Part shown: piece after piece, positions 12,421-25,202 of the stretch
Layout: each line of letters starts with the position of its first letter
Position numbering within the stretch: the stretch's first letter is position 1
Assembly: GCF_003254395.2 (NCBI RefSeq)
Contig: NC_037651.1
Coordinates: forward strand, 868,001 to 932,000
Origin: Apis mellifera
Lineage: Eukaryota > Arthropoda > Insecta > Hymenoptera > Apidae
Length of the DNA stretch: 64,000 nt
Direction: 5' to 3'
The notes under the pieces: generated by a model
Told to the model about the DNA's origin: nothing
Seen by the model: the letters and a program-made list of their open reading frames with translations, nothing else
Database searches by the model: none
Program-made: the position numbers and the translations under genes

Positions 12421-12800
12421 AATGTACTATCGTGTGATATACGTTAAAATACTAATTTTGGATTCAAAAGCATAAAATATCACATGAAACATATATCTGA
12501 TTTAGAACTGGGACAGGAAAGGGTTAAATAATTCACAGTCAAGAATGTTTCAATGGATTAATTCGTTCATCGCAGTCCGCTCTATTAGTCAGCCCTCGTG
12601 AGCAAGATTAACATCCGACAGACGCGCCGAACCCTATACTCAGTCCTCTGAGACCAGTTTCGGTTTCACATCAAGTTTCACACCTCGAAACTTCCATCTA
12701 TTCTCACGAACATTGAATTCAAAGTTTATGGTTCTATTCAAGTCCTATTGAAATCTAAAACAATCGTCGCCAAGGGAAAAAAAAAATCTATTGTGCGAAT
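12421..12800. other. GC-richer island, possible conserved element
   Basis: Balanced composition with CpG and no long homopolymers, sharpest at 12540-12790. No frame longer than about 50 codons is convincing on either strand. It most resembles conserved non-coding DNA. Confidence 0.35.
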
Positions 12801-14035
12801 CGAAAGGATGTTTAAATTTTGCGATACAATAATGAAGAGATTTAATATATATTATATATAATATATTATAATGATATAAAAATTTATATCATTTATATGT
12901 TTTACAATCTTTACAATCTTTCAAAGATTATTATATTTCTTAATTGTAAATATATAATTTTTATTATAAATGATATGAAAAATATATTTGATAATTATTT
13001 TTCTTTTTTTCTATGAAATCGATGTTAAAAAAAAGCAATTTTAGGAATTTAAAAACATATATTTCACGTTATTTTTACGTAAATGTGAAAGGGTGATTCG
13101 TAAAAGAGATTGCAATTTAAAAAAATCTACGGAAATCTACGCATTGCAAGAATTCATTTCTTTTATTCATTCAATTTAATATGTATTTTTAACAATTTAA
13201 TCAAAATTACTAGAAAATTCCTGAATTAAAACCATTTTAATTATTGAGATGAGAAATAATTGATATTTTAAATAATATACATCAATAATTGATATTATAG
13301 TCAGAAATATTTGTACTTTATATTATATTTTATGCGAAAATTTCGATTTTATTGAATTACTTATAATGAGTTGCACATAGAAAAATCTTTAAAGGCGATG
13401 TAAATTTTCTAATTTTTAATTTCAGAAAATTAACATAATTCATAATTTAAATTTTTTACACTACAAAATCATATTTAAAAAAACGAAAAAGTAGCGTTGA
13501 TTTCATTTTCTTTTTTTTTTAATGTTCCATTAAAAAAAAATTGTCGCATATATAATCCATTATGCTCTACACACTCATAACATTTCATTAAAAATAAAAA
13601 AATTAAAAAGATTAAATTTTATAATGTAAGATACTTTTATTTTTTCAAAACTTACAATTACTAATTCCAATATTTAAATTTAAACATAAATACATTTCAA
13701 ATCACAATTCATCGAAATATTACTTCTTCAAAGTAACATTTTCAATTCTTAAAATAAAATATAAGTATTTAAAACTAATTTGGAATTATAACTATAACTA
13801 TATCATTCCTAGTTGTAATACATATAAGCTCCACAGTGCATCATATATCTCTATGATTTTGACAATGTCTATGACTATCTATCATACTTACTATATAAAT
13901 TTATTAATTTCAATATTAAATCTTAATTCAAAAAAATCCAATTTACATAACATAAACACATTTCACAAGTAGTAATATTAATTTCTTTAGACTAACATTT
14001 TTAATATAATAGAAACGAAAGATACATGATTGTTT
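12801..14035. other. AT-rich stretch, nothing recognised
   Basis: AT-rich with a few palindromic TA stretches near 12846-12895. On the minus strand AATAAA (plus 13900-13905) lies about 250 bp past the end of the frame at 14151-14663. It could serve as a poly(A) signal, but the motif is common by chance in such DNA. Confidence 0.5.
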
Positions 14036-14960
14036 TGAATTTGCAATTCACATATCGAATTCAACCTAATCCTAATACAGATAGTCTCCATAATGCATCG
14101 TTCCAGATAAAATTCGGGAGTTGACGCGAAACAATACACGGGTCTGTCTGTCATAGCAGTAGAAGAGATTGGCGGGACACGCGAGAGGTATTTATCTCGT
14201 AGTCTTGGCAGGATCCCCGAAATTCCCTAAATCTCGTACACACGCGTGGTGTTACGCGTTGCACGCCAGCAGTCTGCTGACTTTTCGGAATCACAGACAA
14301 GAGAAGGGCGGAAGGGGGTGTGTAAAGCGGAAGCTCGTCGGCGTAAAATAAATCAGAGCACGGGTCGAGAGATCCACCGGGCGATATATATCCCGGGGAC
14401 GTCAGGTATATATCCCCATCCTTAAGTTCTCGTTGGCCGCTTCCTATGGGGGAAACGACGACACCAGCACCGACGTCGTCTATAGATTTGGCTCGTGTCG
14501 AAGTCAGGGGCGCTCTGTTGTTCATAAATCTTTCTAGAGGGGAGTATTCCTTACCTACGGCAACGATGCTCGCGTCCAATCTTGCATGTCCGTGTTTTTG
14601 ATACAATGAACGAGTAGAAGAAGGGGTCGCTCCTAATTGATTTCGCGACCGAGATTTTCGTTTTTAAGGGTAGTTCTGTCCTCGTTACCTCGCCTATGTT
14701 GGAGTTATCCCTTGGTATATGGCTTTCACGATGAATCGACTATTAATTTGTGACTCGAGTGGAAGGGTTGTGGATGTGGGATGAGATTATGAAGAGGGTG
14801 AGCTTGTTTTTAATGACATAGGAGGGAAGAATGGGAAAGGAATGGTTGTTTTCATTTTAAGGGATGAGATCTTTCCTTTGTCGTTTCTACGAGGTTTTTG
14901 GCGATTAAATGGATTTTTGGGTTACGGTATGTTTGTTGCGAAAAGGAATTATATTGTTTT
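14036..14960. other. GC-rich island containing the best coding candidate
   Basis: This is one of the two most GC-rich blocks in the window, with many CpG. The minus-strand frame at 14151-14663 occupies its first half. The second half, 14664-14960, is purine-rich on the plus strand and holds no frame that I would call. It could be intron or promoter DNA of the same gene. Confidence 0.5.
14151..14663 (-). CDS. Probable coding exon of an unidentified protein
   Basis: The minus-strand frame is open from just after a stop at 14664-14666 to a stop at 14151-14153, about 170 codons. That is far longer than chance would usually give even in balanced DNA. There is no ATG near the upstream end, so this is likely an internal or 3' exon. 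A possible acceptor (CAATTAG) at 14633-14639 would start the exon at 14632. The product is hydrophilic and rich in Ser, Pro, Gly and Asp (for example KEYSPLERFMNNRAPLTS, SIDDVG, YISPGGSLDPCSDLFYADEL). It has no membrane segment and resembles the disordered cytoplasmic tail of a receptor or channel, or a linker. No family is recognised. A strong donor-like GTAAGG occurs inside (near 14549), so part of the frame could be intron. Confidence 0.5.
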   Translation of the reverse strand, partial: KRKSRSRNQLGATPSSTRSLYQKHGHARLDASIVAVGKEYSPLERFMNNRAPLTSTRAKSIDDVGAGVVVSPIGSGQRELKDGDIYLTSPGYISPGGSLDPCSDLFYADELPLYTPPSALLLSVIPKSQQTAGVQRVTPRVCTRFREFRGSCQDYEINTSRVSRQSLLLL

Positions 14961-15534
14961 AGAATTACTTTTTAAATAAGTTTTTGAGAAATAATTTAAA
15001 TTTTGAAATAATACGAATTATTGCTTTCATTTTAGAGAGAGATTTGCTTTTTTCTTATTCTAGATTTTTTGCCAGAGAGTCTGTTTTTAAAGATTTTTGA
15101 GAATTAGTTTTGAGACGATACGGATATTTCATGATGTATTTTCGCATGAAAAAAGTAAATTGATAAATTTGCAATTCAATGATTTATTTGTCGTTTTGGA
15201 AAAAAGAAATCATTTGTTCGTTGTTGTTGTTATTTCATTTCGATGAAAACAATTAGTTTCTTAGTATACAGTATCAAATGGTCGTATTATTATTTTTTTT
15301 ATTTTTTTAAATAATATAGTTGCATATTTATTACGATTATTATATAAATAATATGTTTATATTTTAATGTTTTATATTATAATTATTCCAAATATTATTT
15401 TAAAAATTTAAAAAATTTTCATTAAAAAATATTTTAACAATTAAATTTTTAATTATTTCACAATCAATTACGATAAATAAAATCTTTATGTTCGATAAAT
15501 ATATTGAATATCTTTTCCCTCTCCTTTTTTTTCC
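14961..15534. other. AT-rich stretch, nothing recognised
   Basis: Composition drops back to AT-rich. No frame or repeat is notable. Confidence 0.6.
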
Positions 15535-15960
15535 TTTTTATTTTTAATCGTTGAACACATAGCAGAGCTAACAGGATCTGTCATTCCTTCTGCACGTTGA
15601 AATTCCGTGACAGAAAGCTTGCCTAGCATCATGATTTGAGTGGGCATCGTTTCGCAGACCGATTATCGCATTCGTCAGAATATGCAGCACGGAAACGCAA
15701 TCAATCCCGATATTGACGCAAAGAGAATCGAATTATCAAGTGTTCGTACGTGCATCGTAAGAATCAAGTAATTTAGAAGTGAGGATGCTACGTGAGATTC
15801 GTTTATTGAGATTCATAGGCGGAATTTATTTCTACGTTTCAGCCTCTTCCGTTTCATAGCCATTCGTAAATTTTACGAGGACGCGTAATTGAAACGAAAT
15901 TTCAGCGGAAAAGAGAAATTAATTCGCGATCAATCAAGTATTTTTACGTTGAAATTAAAC
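15535..15960. other. GC-richer island, possible conserved element
   Basis: About 400 bp of balanced sequence with scattered CpG and no long frame on either strand (15560-15780 is the densest part). The lack of open frames argues against coding, so regulatory or non-coding conserved DNA is the likelier reading. Confidence 0.35.
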
Positions 15961-17035
15961 TAAGTTGTTTTACAGATAATATAATTATATTTGTTTACGA
16001 TTAGACTGGAAATATAAGAAATATCACACTTTATAAATAATTAATATTGAAATTTAAAATTTAATTTTTTAATTATATTATATTTGTTATGATTTTATTA
16101 TTATATATTAATATATATATTAATTTATTAATATTATATTTATTTATGATTTTAATTATATTAATTATAAATAAAGACAAAAAGATGTAAGATATAATAT
16201 AATAATATATAAATGAGACTTGTCATTAATTATATTCATTCACTTTTCACATAATTTTTTTAGAATTAGTATTAAAATATTAAGATTGTTTGATTAATTT
16301 CTAACATTCTTAATTCTTAATTTTCTAATTTTCTTTTATAATAGAATTTTCAATGTTGCTTTGAATTACGTTGTAATTAAAATGATTTCAATATTTACAT
16401 TATTAGAAGAAAATAATATTTATATTTTATATATATTTTTTAAATTATTATATATGTATATGTATATTTCCTAATTTTAATTGATTTTAATTGATTTCTA
16501 ATTGATGAAATATATTTTTGAAAATTTCTGTTTTAAAACTATCTGAAATATTAAAAATTTAATAAAAAATATGCATTTATTTTTAAAATACATATATTTA
16601 TATCTATTATCTTCCATGTATATATTTCGTCTTTATTGTTTATTATTAATTTTGAGTAAAATTTACAAATCTAGACTTCTTTGAATTAATGAAAAATTCA
16701 AAGTTTAATATATATATATATATATATTACATAAACCTAGTATGCTAATAATAATTAATAAAGACGATATCAATATTAGATGATCTATAAAATCAACAAA
16801 TCGAAGTTTATTGATTCTTAAAATTATATATAGATAGATAGATAGATATATTTGTTTATTTAAAAACAAAAAATTTTATTAAAAAGAAAATTAATAAATT
16901 TATTTATCTCAATCGATTATTATCTATTAAAATATTAATCAAAATTATATTAATTAAAATTAAAATTAAAATTTTGTAAACTTCTTTTCATTGTTGTATT
17001 ATTTACTTTTTGTCTTTCTTTTTTTTAAATAATGA
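15961..17035. other. AT-rich stretch with short microsatellites
   Basis: It contains a (TA)n run at 16707-16728 and four GATA units at about 16831-16848. No gene seen. Confidence 0.6.
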
Positions 17036-17340
17036 AAATTTACGTCATGCCAAAACTAGAACATCATATTGTTTCTTTTTGTGAATTCTCATATGGGACT
17101 ATGTGCATGGCCTTTCTACTTTCGACTTCCAACTGAGCAACGAGGTCGTATTTTATGATAAATGTCTGCAACGCCAAGTTTGCATTGTTGTTCGTGAACA
17201 ACGTTTTGCAAAAACATTTCTGACGAATTTCTGTTAAATGATGGGGTTTTAAAAACCTCATTCAAGCTGGTGTAGAGACAATAAAATAAATAACGAATAT
17301 CCTGTTACCAGATTACAACATCTGTTGTAAAAATGCATGA
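17036..17340. other. Small GC-richer island with a 65-codon minus frame
   Basis: The minus-strand frame at 17064-17261 contains KCFCKTLFTNNNANLALQTF and is followed by mixed charged residues. The order of residues is loosely like the helix-turn-helix N-terminal domains of insect transposon proteins, but I cannot support that by motif. No ATG-to-stop structure or splice pair is compelling. It is treated as an island of unknown function. Confidence 0.25.
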
Positions 17341-17825
17341 ATATATTTTCTGTATTATTTCTAGTATTTTCGTGTTTACTTCTTATGCATATAATATTTT
17401 TTGCCATTTTTTTTCCATAATATTAGATAAATTATATTTAAATAATTATTAATAATAATTATTATTAAAATATATTTAAAAATAAAAATATTTAAAAATA
17501 ATTTTTAAATAATTTTTTTTACATATACATATATTTAGATATTTTAGAAAATAATATTTTTTATATGAACTGCCATTCAAAAAATTTTTGTTAATCAAAA
17601 ACATTTATATTCTAATTAACATTTAATATATAATATATAATAGTTAGCTAAAAAAGATTTGAAAATTTTTATATTTATAACTTTTATAGTATTAATTAAT
17701 AAAATAAAATATATTATATTTTATAATATTTTTATATATCTATAAAAATTTCATATTATGAAAAAGAAACATGGAATTTAATATTAAATATTGAATTCAT
17801 ATAATTATAAATTATATAATTATAT

Positions 17826-17829
<4 letters not shown>

Positions 17830-17862
<33 letters not shown>
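17830..17862. repeat. (TA)n microsatellite
   Basis: About 16 uninterrupted TA units. Confidence 0.9.
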
Positions 17863-17866
<4 letters not shown>

Positions 17867-17922
17867 TATAAAATACATTCTATTACATATTTAAAAAATT
17901 CTTAATATTTATATCATTATAC

Positions 17923-17989
17923 TATATACTATTTACTAAGATATATATTTATTATAAGTAAATAATAAATACTTAGTAAATAGTATATA
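17923..17989. repeat. Perfect 18-bp inverted repeat (hairpin)
   Basis: TATATACTATTTACTAAG at 17923-17940 is exactly complementary to CTTAGTAAATAGTATATA at 17972-17989, with a 31-bp AT-rich loop. A further partial copy, TATTTACTAAG, lies near 18034. The arms are not simple TA repeats, so the pairing is more than a microsatellite effect. It could be the decayed core of a miniature inverted-repeat element or a structure of unknown role. Confidence 0.75.
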
Positions 17990-20094
17990 TTAATATACTA
18001 TACTAACTATAATATTATATATATAATATTTATTATTTACTAAGATTTATTATCCAATTTAATTTTAAACTTATGTTGAGCAAATATCTTGATAAAATAT
18101 CAGATAATAATTTTATAATATATAATTTATATAATTTATATAATTATATATAATTTTTTATAATTGTAATTTTCTAAATGATTATAATAACTAGATAGAT
18201 CACTTATTGTATTTAATATTTACATCTTTATTTAAAAATAAAAACTTAATAACAAAAAATAATTATATTAAAAATTCAAGACAATTTCAAAACAAAATGA
18301 AAAAAGTTTAAAATGATAATTTAATTTTTATTAGATTCTTATTTAAAAATAAAAATAATGATTAAAAAAAAATAATTACATTCATATTAAAAATTTGATA
18401 TTAATTTAAGATAAATTAAATCAAAAAAAAAAAAAAATTAAAACAATCAATTGAATTAATATCAGTTTTATTACACGTTAAGCAGTATCAATGAAAATTT
18501 GTTAATCTGTGATAATTATATTCGAATTATAAATAGAATTTACAATTATGCTCAATATTTAATCTAATTGGATCACTTTCTTCATTTTTGATTTTATTAC
18601 AATATTAGTTCTAAATTTATTCTGAAATCATATAAATATAGCAAAAAATAATCATCTTTCTTTGCTAAAATAATTTATTTAATTTTTTGTAGATTTTTAG
18701 ATTTTTCTTCACTCCATCAATCTATAGTTAGTCATTATTAAATAAACTCACTATTATTTTCAATATTTTAATCAGAAGTTAATTTAATTAATTAATTATA
18801 ATTAATAAAATATAATAATTAATAACTAATAAAATAACATTTTAGATTATAAATATTTTGATGTAATGTAAATGTAAATTAAATTAAATATTATCATTTA
18901 TAATTTATATTATAATATGATTTAAGTTAAAATTAACTGTATAGATATACAAAATTTAAATATTTAAAAATCTGTAGAATATATTTGAGAGATATAAAAT
19001 ATACATAAACATAAAGAGATATAAAATATTCAAAGTATAATATTACAAATTAATATTTGAAGATTAAAACAAATTTTTATTTAAATTTCATTTCTTTAAT
19101 TCAAAAATATTTAATTTTTTTCATAAAAATTCACAGTTTAATTATAATTAACTATTTTATAATATTTTCTATAATAATTCAAATTTTTTCTCATATATTT
19201 CGCTTATGTAACAAATCTCTTTTCTTCCATTATACAATTTGAAAACATTATATAATCTTTGATCTTTTTTTTTGAAATGCGAAATAATATATAATTTTCC
19301 GTTCTATTCACTGAATAATAATTGTTCGATGATTTTAGTTGTCACAAACACTTATCAATTAAATTTATTAAAAATTTTTGTTTATTTGTCAATCATACTC
19401 TATTTTTTGGAAAAAAATTAATATCAAATCATATTCGATCGAATCATACATATAATATAATATAATATATATATATAATTTGATATGATTTGAATTTAAA
19501 GTATTTTAAGCTTATAATAAAGCTTATAATAATGAGATTGATAATGATCGTAATATTTATTAATCGAATTAGAAACTATATCGCTATTGATGAATGTTAT
19601 TTAATAACATATATAATAAATTTGGATATTATTTTAATGATTTTATTTCACATTGTTCAAAATGATAATCATAATTCAAATTTCATTTCAAAATCATAAT
19701 TCAAACATATTTAAATATAATTATTTATATTCTAAAGATATACTAAAAAATACATATTTTCAATATAAAAAAATATCTTGAAAAATATTCAAGAAAAAAT
19801 GATAAAACTAACAAAAAAAAATTTCTCTTTCAAATTATTTCTTTTTTGAAATCTGTAACATTACGCTAAAAATATTGTTAATAAAAAAAAAATAATGACT
19901 CTTTTAATTGAGACATTTTATATGTTAAGAAAAAATTATTCAAAATATTGAATTTTACATTTACAACATATTCAAAATAGATACAAATTGAGAATAAATT
20001 TCTAAATAATTATTAAAAATTTTCCTAATTATAAATGAGATGTAAATTATAAATTAAATAAATTAGATTCGTTAAAATATTGTTAATATCACTT

Positions 20095-20560
20095 TGTATA
20101 TCTAACACGCAAGAATTTCTAATGCAGTAACTTATGAATCCAATCCTTCTTAAGTTCTCTTTCTTTTTCTCTATGTTTCTCTTTTCCACGGTGTCGGCCT
20201 GTATATTTTCTTAATGTCAAAGTCGGTCCAAGTCGAGATACGTTCACGTTTCGCTATAAATATTTGAATAAGTATCCTTACTCCACATATCCTGGTTATT
20301 CACCTTCTCGCATACGATATCGTCCGAAAGTGTGATACTATCTGACTCGATTTTTATTTTTTTGACTGTCGAGTTCTCTACAATCAGACTATGTCTGCTT
20401 TGAAAGTGACAGCTTAATATTTCACGGTGTATCGAACGTTTTTTCTCCACTTCTTACAATTCTCCTTTTTTGATACTTGGAAAATAATTTTTGAGTAATT
20501 TCTTTGCTCGTTAAAACTTTGCTTCCGCTTAAATAGAAAATAATTTTTTCGATGAAATAA
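20095..20560. other. GC-richer island with a 68-codon minus frame
   Basis: The minus-strand frame at 20244-20450 is acidic and Ser-rich (KIKIESDSITLSDDIVCEK). It has no ATG start, is closed immediately upstream by a stop, and has only a weak acceptor (TTGTAAG). It could be an exon or chance. The rest of the island has no frame. Confidence 0.25.
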
Positions 20561-20678
20561 TGAAATGAAAATAATTTTTATTTGTATATTAATTACATTA
20601 TGATTATAATTACAATATTAATTACATATACAAATTATCATTATGAATTATTAACAGATTTTTATGTAAGTTTTAAAG

Positions 20679-20741
<63 letters not shown>

Positions 20742-22650
20742 ATTTGTTTTATTTAAATAAATGAACTAATATGAAATAAATGTATTTAAAAAATTTTGTT
20801 TAACATATTATGCAGTACTATAGTATAATAGTTTTTTTGAATATAAAGAACATAGGTCGCTGAATTTTTTCAATGGAATCTTATAATTTTTTTGTATTAA
20901 TTGATGCAATTCATTATTTTTTATAAAAAAAGATATTAAGCTATTTATGTTGAAAAATCAAGAATTTAAAAAATATTATTATTTATGAAAAATTCATATG
21001 AAAAACAAAGAAAATACGATGCTTTACTGTTTATGTTTTCCTTATCTTTTATATAATAAGTTTTAAAATTTCAAATTATAAATTGATTATTTTTAGATTA
21101 TGGATTTTTATCCAATTAAAACAAAATCAAATACCATGCAAATAAAATTAATATAAAAATATATATATATACAATTATATCCTATATGTAATAATATATA
21201 TTATAATTTAATTATAAGTATAATATCAATATTATTATTTGATTAAAGAAAAATAAGAAAAATAATAAATTTTATTTTATTTTTATATAGAGAGAGATTT
21301 TAAGAAAATTTCTCAAAGTTTCTTTAATTGGTCTTCTAATAAATAAACTATTCGATATAGAAAAAAATACTTATATATTTAAAAATTATTCAAATAACAT
21401 TTCAAATAACATATCAAATCATTGAAAAATAATTTTTCTTATCATTTTTTTATTTGTTAATTTTTATCAATTTTTATTTCCAATATATAAGAATATTGAC
21501 TCAAATTGATTCAAATTCTTATATTAAAAAAAAAAATAAGAAATGAAAGGAATAAGAAATTTAATTTTGAAATTCAGAAAAAAATTCAAGAAGATTTCTC
21601 AAAATTTTTATACATTTCTTAGATAGAATTTTTGACGAAAATTATTTATACAAAAAACCCAAAAAATTCAGACCTAAATTTAATTAACAATAATAACATA
21701 ATTAAAAAACAAGAATTTTAACAATAGAAAACTAATTTTAGTTTTATCAATTAATTGAATTACAATAATAATTCAAGTTATAATTTTATTTTATTGTTAA
21801 TTGTTGATATATATTGATTTACAAATTATATTATCTTCTATTTTTTTTTCTACCTTATCCATGTATATTGCATTAATGGCATGAATCAGGAAAAAGAATT
21901 TCAAGTAATATATTTTATGCTCAAAATATATTCTATTTATGTTGGAACTTAAAAATCAAGATAGATTGATAATAATTGCAATAATTATCTATAAAAAATA
22001 AGAAATTTTAATTACTCGTATAATTTGAAAGAAACAATGCATCTGATAATTAAATATTTGAAATAAACATAAATTAAACTATATATTAATAAAACTTTTT
22101 TTATTGAATTTTGTAACTTAATTTTAAAATATAAGATAAATTTCAATCCAATATGTCTTTATTATTTAAAAATCAATAATAAAATTATTAATATACATCA
22201 ATAAAAGAAACTATATTATAATATTTACACAAAATTTAATTAAAATTCAATACCGAGTATTATATTTGTTTATAATTTAAATAAATTTATATTCTCTCTT
22301 TCTCTCTCTTATACATGCAAAGTATAACTATTCTGAAATACTTTAACTATTTCTGAGAAAATTTTTAATACGAAATTCATTAAGAAATATAATTTTTAAA
22401 TGTAAAATACTATGATATAAATATAACACATGATATAATATTTATATGATATAATAAAGTGATGTTAGAGAATGTGAAGAAAAGAATATAAATGAATGAA
22501 TATATGCAAAATATATAAATAATTTAATTTACGAAGTATAACAGAGTTATAATAAAAATAATAAAAAAGATTATAAAAAAAATAACTTAAACTTTTGTAT
22601 ATCATAAAGAAAAATAGTGAAAATCAAAATGATATTTAAATAAAAGTATT
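20561..22650. other. AT-rich stretch with a long (TA)n run
   Basis: It contains the (TA)n run at 20684-20737, and otherwise AT-rich DNA with A runs. No supported gene. Confidence 0.6.
20684..20737. repeat. (TA)n microsatellite
   Basis: About 27 uninterrupted TA units. The plus-strand frame through it encodes Tyr-Ile repeats and is rejected. Confidence 0.95.
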
Positions 22651-23068
22651 AAATAGACAAAAGTGTTCGCAAAGAAACACCTTTACTTTTTACCTTTTAA
22701 AATATTTCCTATCTAATATTTCGCGATATTTCTACGTATAACAGCTTTTATTGCTATGTATTTTGCTTTTAAGATTTTCTTTTTAATAAAAAAAAAAAAA
22801 GTTCAAATTATTCTTTTCTTTCTTCTTTGTATTCTTGTTCGTATCAAATCCGCGATTTAACATTCCCATGCGCTTGATATTCATACTATAAATATCTTGC
22901 ATCCCAAAGCTACAGTTATTTTTAATAAATTTCACGCATTCCTGAGTTTTGCCAAAAAGCTCTTTCCCCTTCCCTAGCAAGACTAGCAATTTCACGATGA
23001 GAATAATTTTTCGAATAATTTTTCGAGCATGCATATTTCGCGAAATTCACTGCCGCTCCTTTACCCAG

Positions 23069-23238
23069 ATATTTTACGTTACCCTCTTTCGAGGATCTCG
23101 TACGAAGAAGGTGCGAAAGTTAAACCGCCCGCCGTGTGCCCTATACACGGAGGAAAATTTCTGGCTTACATTATTTCAAGAGTATTTTCAGAGGAAGTTT
23201 GGCGAAGAAAATTTGACAGTTCTCGAGATCCTTATCCG
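23069..23238 (+). CDS. Candidate internal exon, unknown protein
   Basis: This is a 170-bp block bounded by a strong-looking acceptor (pyrimidine-rich, ends TTTACCCAG at 23060-23068) and a consensus-like donor (CCG then GTGAGG at 23239). Two frames are open throughout. One reads ...EEGAKVKPPAVCPIHGGKFL... and the other ...RTKKVRKLNRPPCALYTEEN.... The block is about as GC-rich as any part of the island. No family is recognised, and it could equally be an untranslated exon. Confidence 0.25.
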
Positions 23239-23538
23239 GTGAGGTTTTTGCTTTGGCTTGAGCTCTTTGTAACACGCACTCCTTGAAACTTTGTGCTGAC
23301 AGTCACGTCCTTTAGCGCGCTCCGTTTCCGGCGATCGTAAAAATGGGGAAAAAAGGCTTCCGATGCCGAAGATTTTCTTTTTCTTTTCCTTTTCTTTTTT
23401 TTTTTTCTCTTCTATGCGGCGGGAAATTCTACTTCGAATTCGTCGAAATATCAGAGCAAATTGCGAAGAATGAAGTTCTGGAAAGGTGAAAGAGCTAGAA
23501 GGAATAGAATTGAAAGAACATTCAGAGAGTAGAAGCAT
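23188..23538 (-). CDS. Candidate 116-codon open frame, unknown
   Basis: This minus-strand frame starts at an ATG (23536-23538). The N-terminal third is Ser- and Phe-rich (LSECSFNSIPSSSFTFPE). The centre is a Lys/Glu run from the poly-pyrimidine tract, followed by a basic C-terminal part (KELKPKQKPHRIRIS). Half of its length is helped by the stop-poor tract, so chance is a serious alternative. No family recognised. Confidence 0.18.
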   Translation of the reverse strand: MLLLSECSFNSIPSSSFTFPELHSSQFALIFRRIRSRISRRIEEKKKKEKEKKKKIFGIGSLFSPFLRSPETERAKGRDCQHKVSRSACYKELKPKQKPHRIRISRTVKFSSPNFL

Positions 23539-23560
23539 GAGTTCCTTGCAAATGTGGATA

Positions 23561-25190
23561 TATAAAGTGAGATTGTTAGTGACATTACTTTTTTTATCTA
23601 TTAGGATAAGATAAGAAAATAGAAAACGAATATGGAACAGTATATAAATGTTATTTTGTTTATAAAAGGTTTATATACAAAAAAATAATTATTAAAATAA
23701 AAAATTAATAAAATGTAAGTGTTTCTTTTTCTTTATGATATTATATATTTCGAAACAATTCTTTTAGGAAACTATACAAATATTTATTATGCAAAAAACA
23801 ATTAAAAATTATGCAACTATTTTTATATATTTGTAAACATAGAGAATTTGATAACTGTATTTTAAATAAGTATATAAAAAAATAATTTTATAAATTAGAC
23901 TGTCTAAATATTAAATCAAATAATTGTAATTCACAATTTAAAATATTACTAAAATATTTTTATTGTTTTCAATTTTCTGGATGTTACTTATTACTATAAA
24001 ATAATAATGAAACGATCATGAAAAGATTTTTGGAAAGAGAAAAAGTCATTACAGATTTAGATTAAAAGAATATGGAAACATTTAATTAAATTGATTAATT
24101 GATTAAATTTGAATAATAATACTATTTAATATCGTTATTTCATTTTCAAAATAGTAGTACATAATTTTTATTCAAATCTCATTATCAATTTATTTGTTAT
24201 TTCAATCGAATTAAAATCGATACTGTAATATTTATACTATTTGTATGATATTATCAAATATTGGATTAAATTCATTATTTTTTAGAATCAGGATTAGATT
24301 CATTATTTTTTAAATATGTATACTCATACGAATGTAATAAACAAAATATGACAAGAAAATAACGAGATGAATAAAAATATAAAATAAGAATATTGTATTT
24401 ATTTTTCTCCCTTAAAACTAACTCTTCCAAGAATTCAATTTAAAAGTCATTCTGCTTTTGTTTAATTGCTTTATATCATATAGTCATATAGTCATATTTT
24501 GTTGAATATCAATTACGAATTGAAATCATGTATCTTTTAATTTCAATTTTTTAATTGAGATTAAAAAAGTTTATTGATAGATAGATGAATCAAGAGAATA
24601 AAAAGAATAATTAAATATGTAAGAATTCTTTTTTTTTTTTAGTTGAAACCGTTATCATCGTTTATTAACATGCATAATACCTTGAGATGTTTTTTGCATC
24701 ATTGCATGATAATGCATCTGCACATACGTTTTTAGATAGGAAGGAATTTCCATACTTAATTATCTTTTTATCACTCTTAATTTTGCATCAACTTTTAGTC
24801 CCATAATTAAAAATAATTCCAACCTGACTTTTGATATTTAATGATAAAACAATTAAACATGATTTAATTAATGAATTTCTAAATTCTTTCACAATTGATG
24901 ACCAATATAAATTCAATGTATTGAAATATTATTATAATCTTCAAATATTATTTAAAAAAAAGAATTTATTATATATAATTACATTATTTTTTTATTATTC
25001 TTATTATTATCTTGTCTCATGATATACTTATATAAAAATATTATCTCTATTTTTCAAACTATTCACAAAAAATTAAAATTTATCTTATATAGATTCGAAT
25101 GTATTTAAAATACTTTTAAAATGATTTTATTCTCCAAAATAAAGGATTCAATTCAATCAAAGTTTATATTTATTTGCGAGATATTTGATC
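23561..25190. other. AT-rich stretch, nothing recognised
   Basis: AT-rich DNA with short A and T runs. Nothing is called. Confidence 0.6.
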
Positions 25191-25202
25191 CCATCATTAT
25201 TT

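Larger units (their letters stand above)
17341..20094. other. AT-rich stretch with hairpin and simple repeats
   Basis: This is one of the longest AT-rich stretches. It holds a (TA)n run at 17830-17862 and the perfect hairpin at 17923-17989. Short plus-strand frames at 19057-19242 and 19490-19699 are Ile/Phe/Asn-rich, as translated AT-rich DNA always is, and are not called. Confidence 0.6.
22651..23560. other. GC-richer island with candidate exons on both strands
   Basis: Balanced composition, with a poly-pyrimidine block at 23378-23410. It contains the plus-strand candidate at 23069-23238 and the minus-strand frame at 23188-23538. They overlap by only 51 bp and probably not both are real. 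Confidence 0.35.

Noticed and set aside
17064..17261. Minus frame compared with transposase N-terminal domains
   Set aside because: No diagnostic residues, no catalytic domain and no terminal inverted repeats nearby.
19057..19699. Plus-strand frames rich in Ile, Phe and Asn
   Set aside because: Length and composition are as expected for random AT-rich DNA.
20582..20764. Plus-strand 60-codon frame with Tyr-Ile repeats
   Set aside because: It is a translation of the (TA)n microsatellite.
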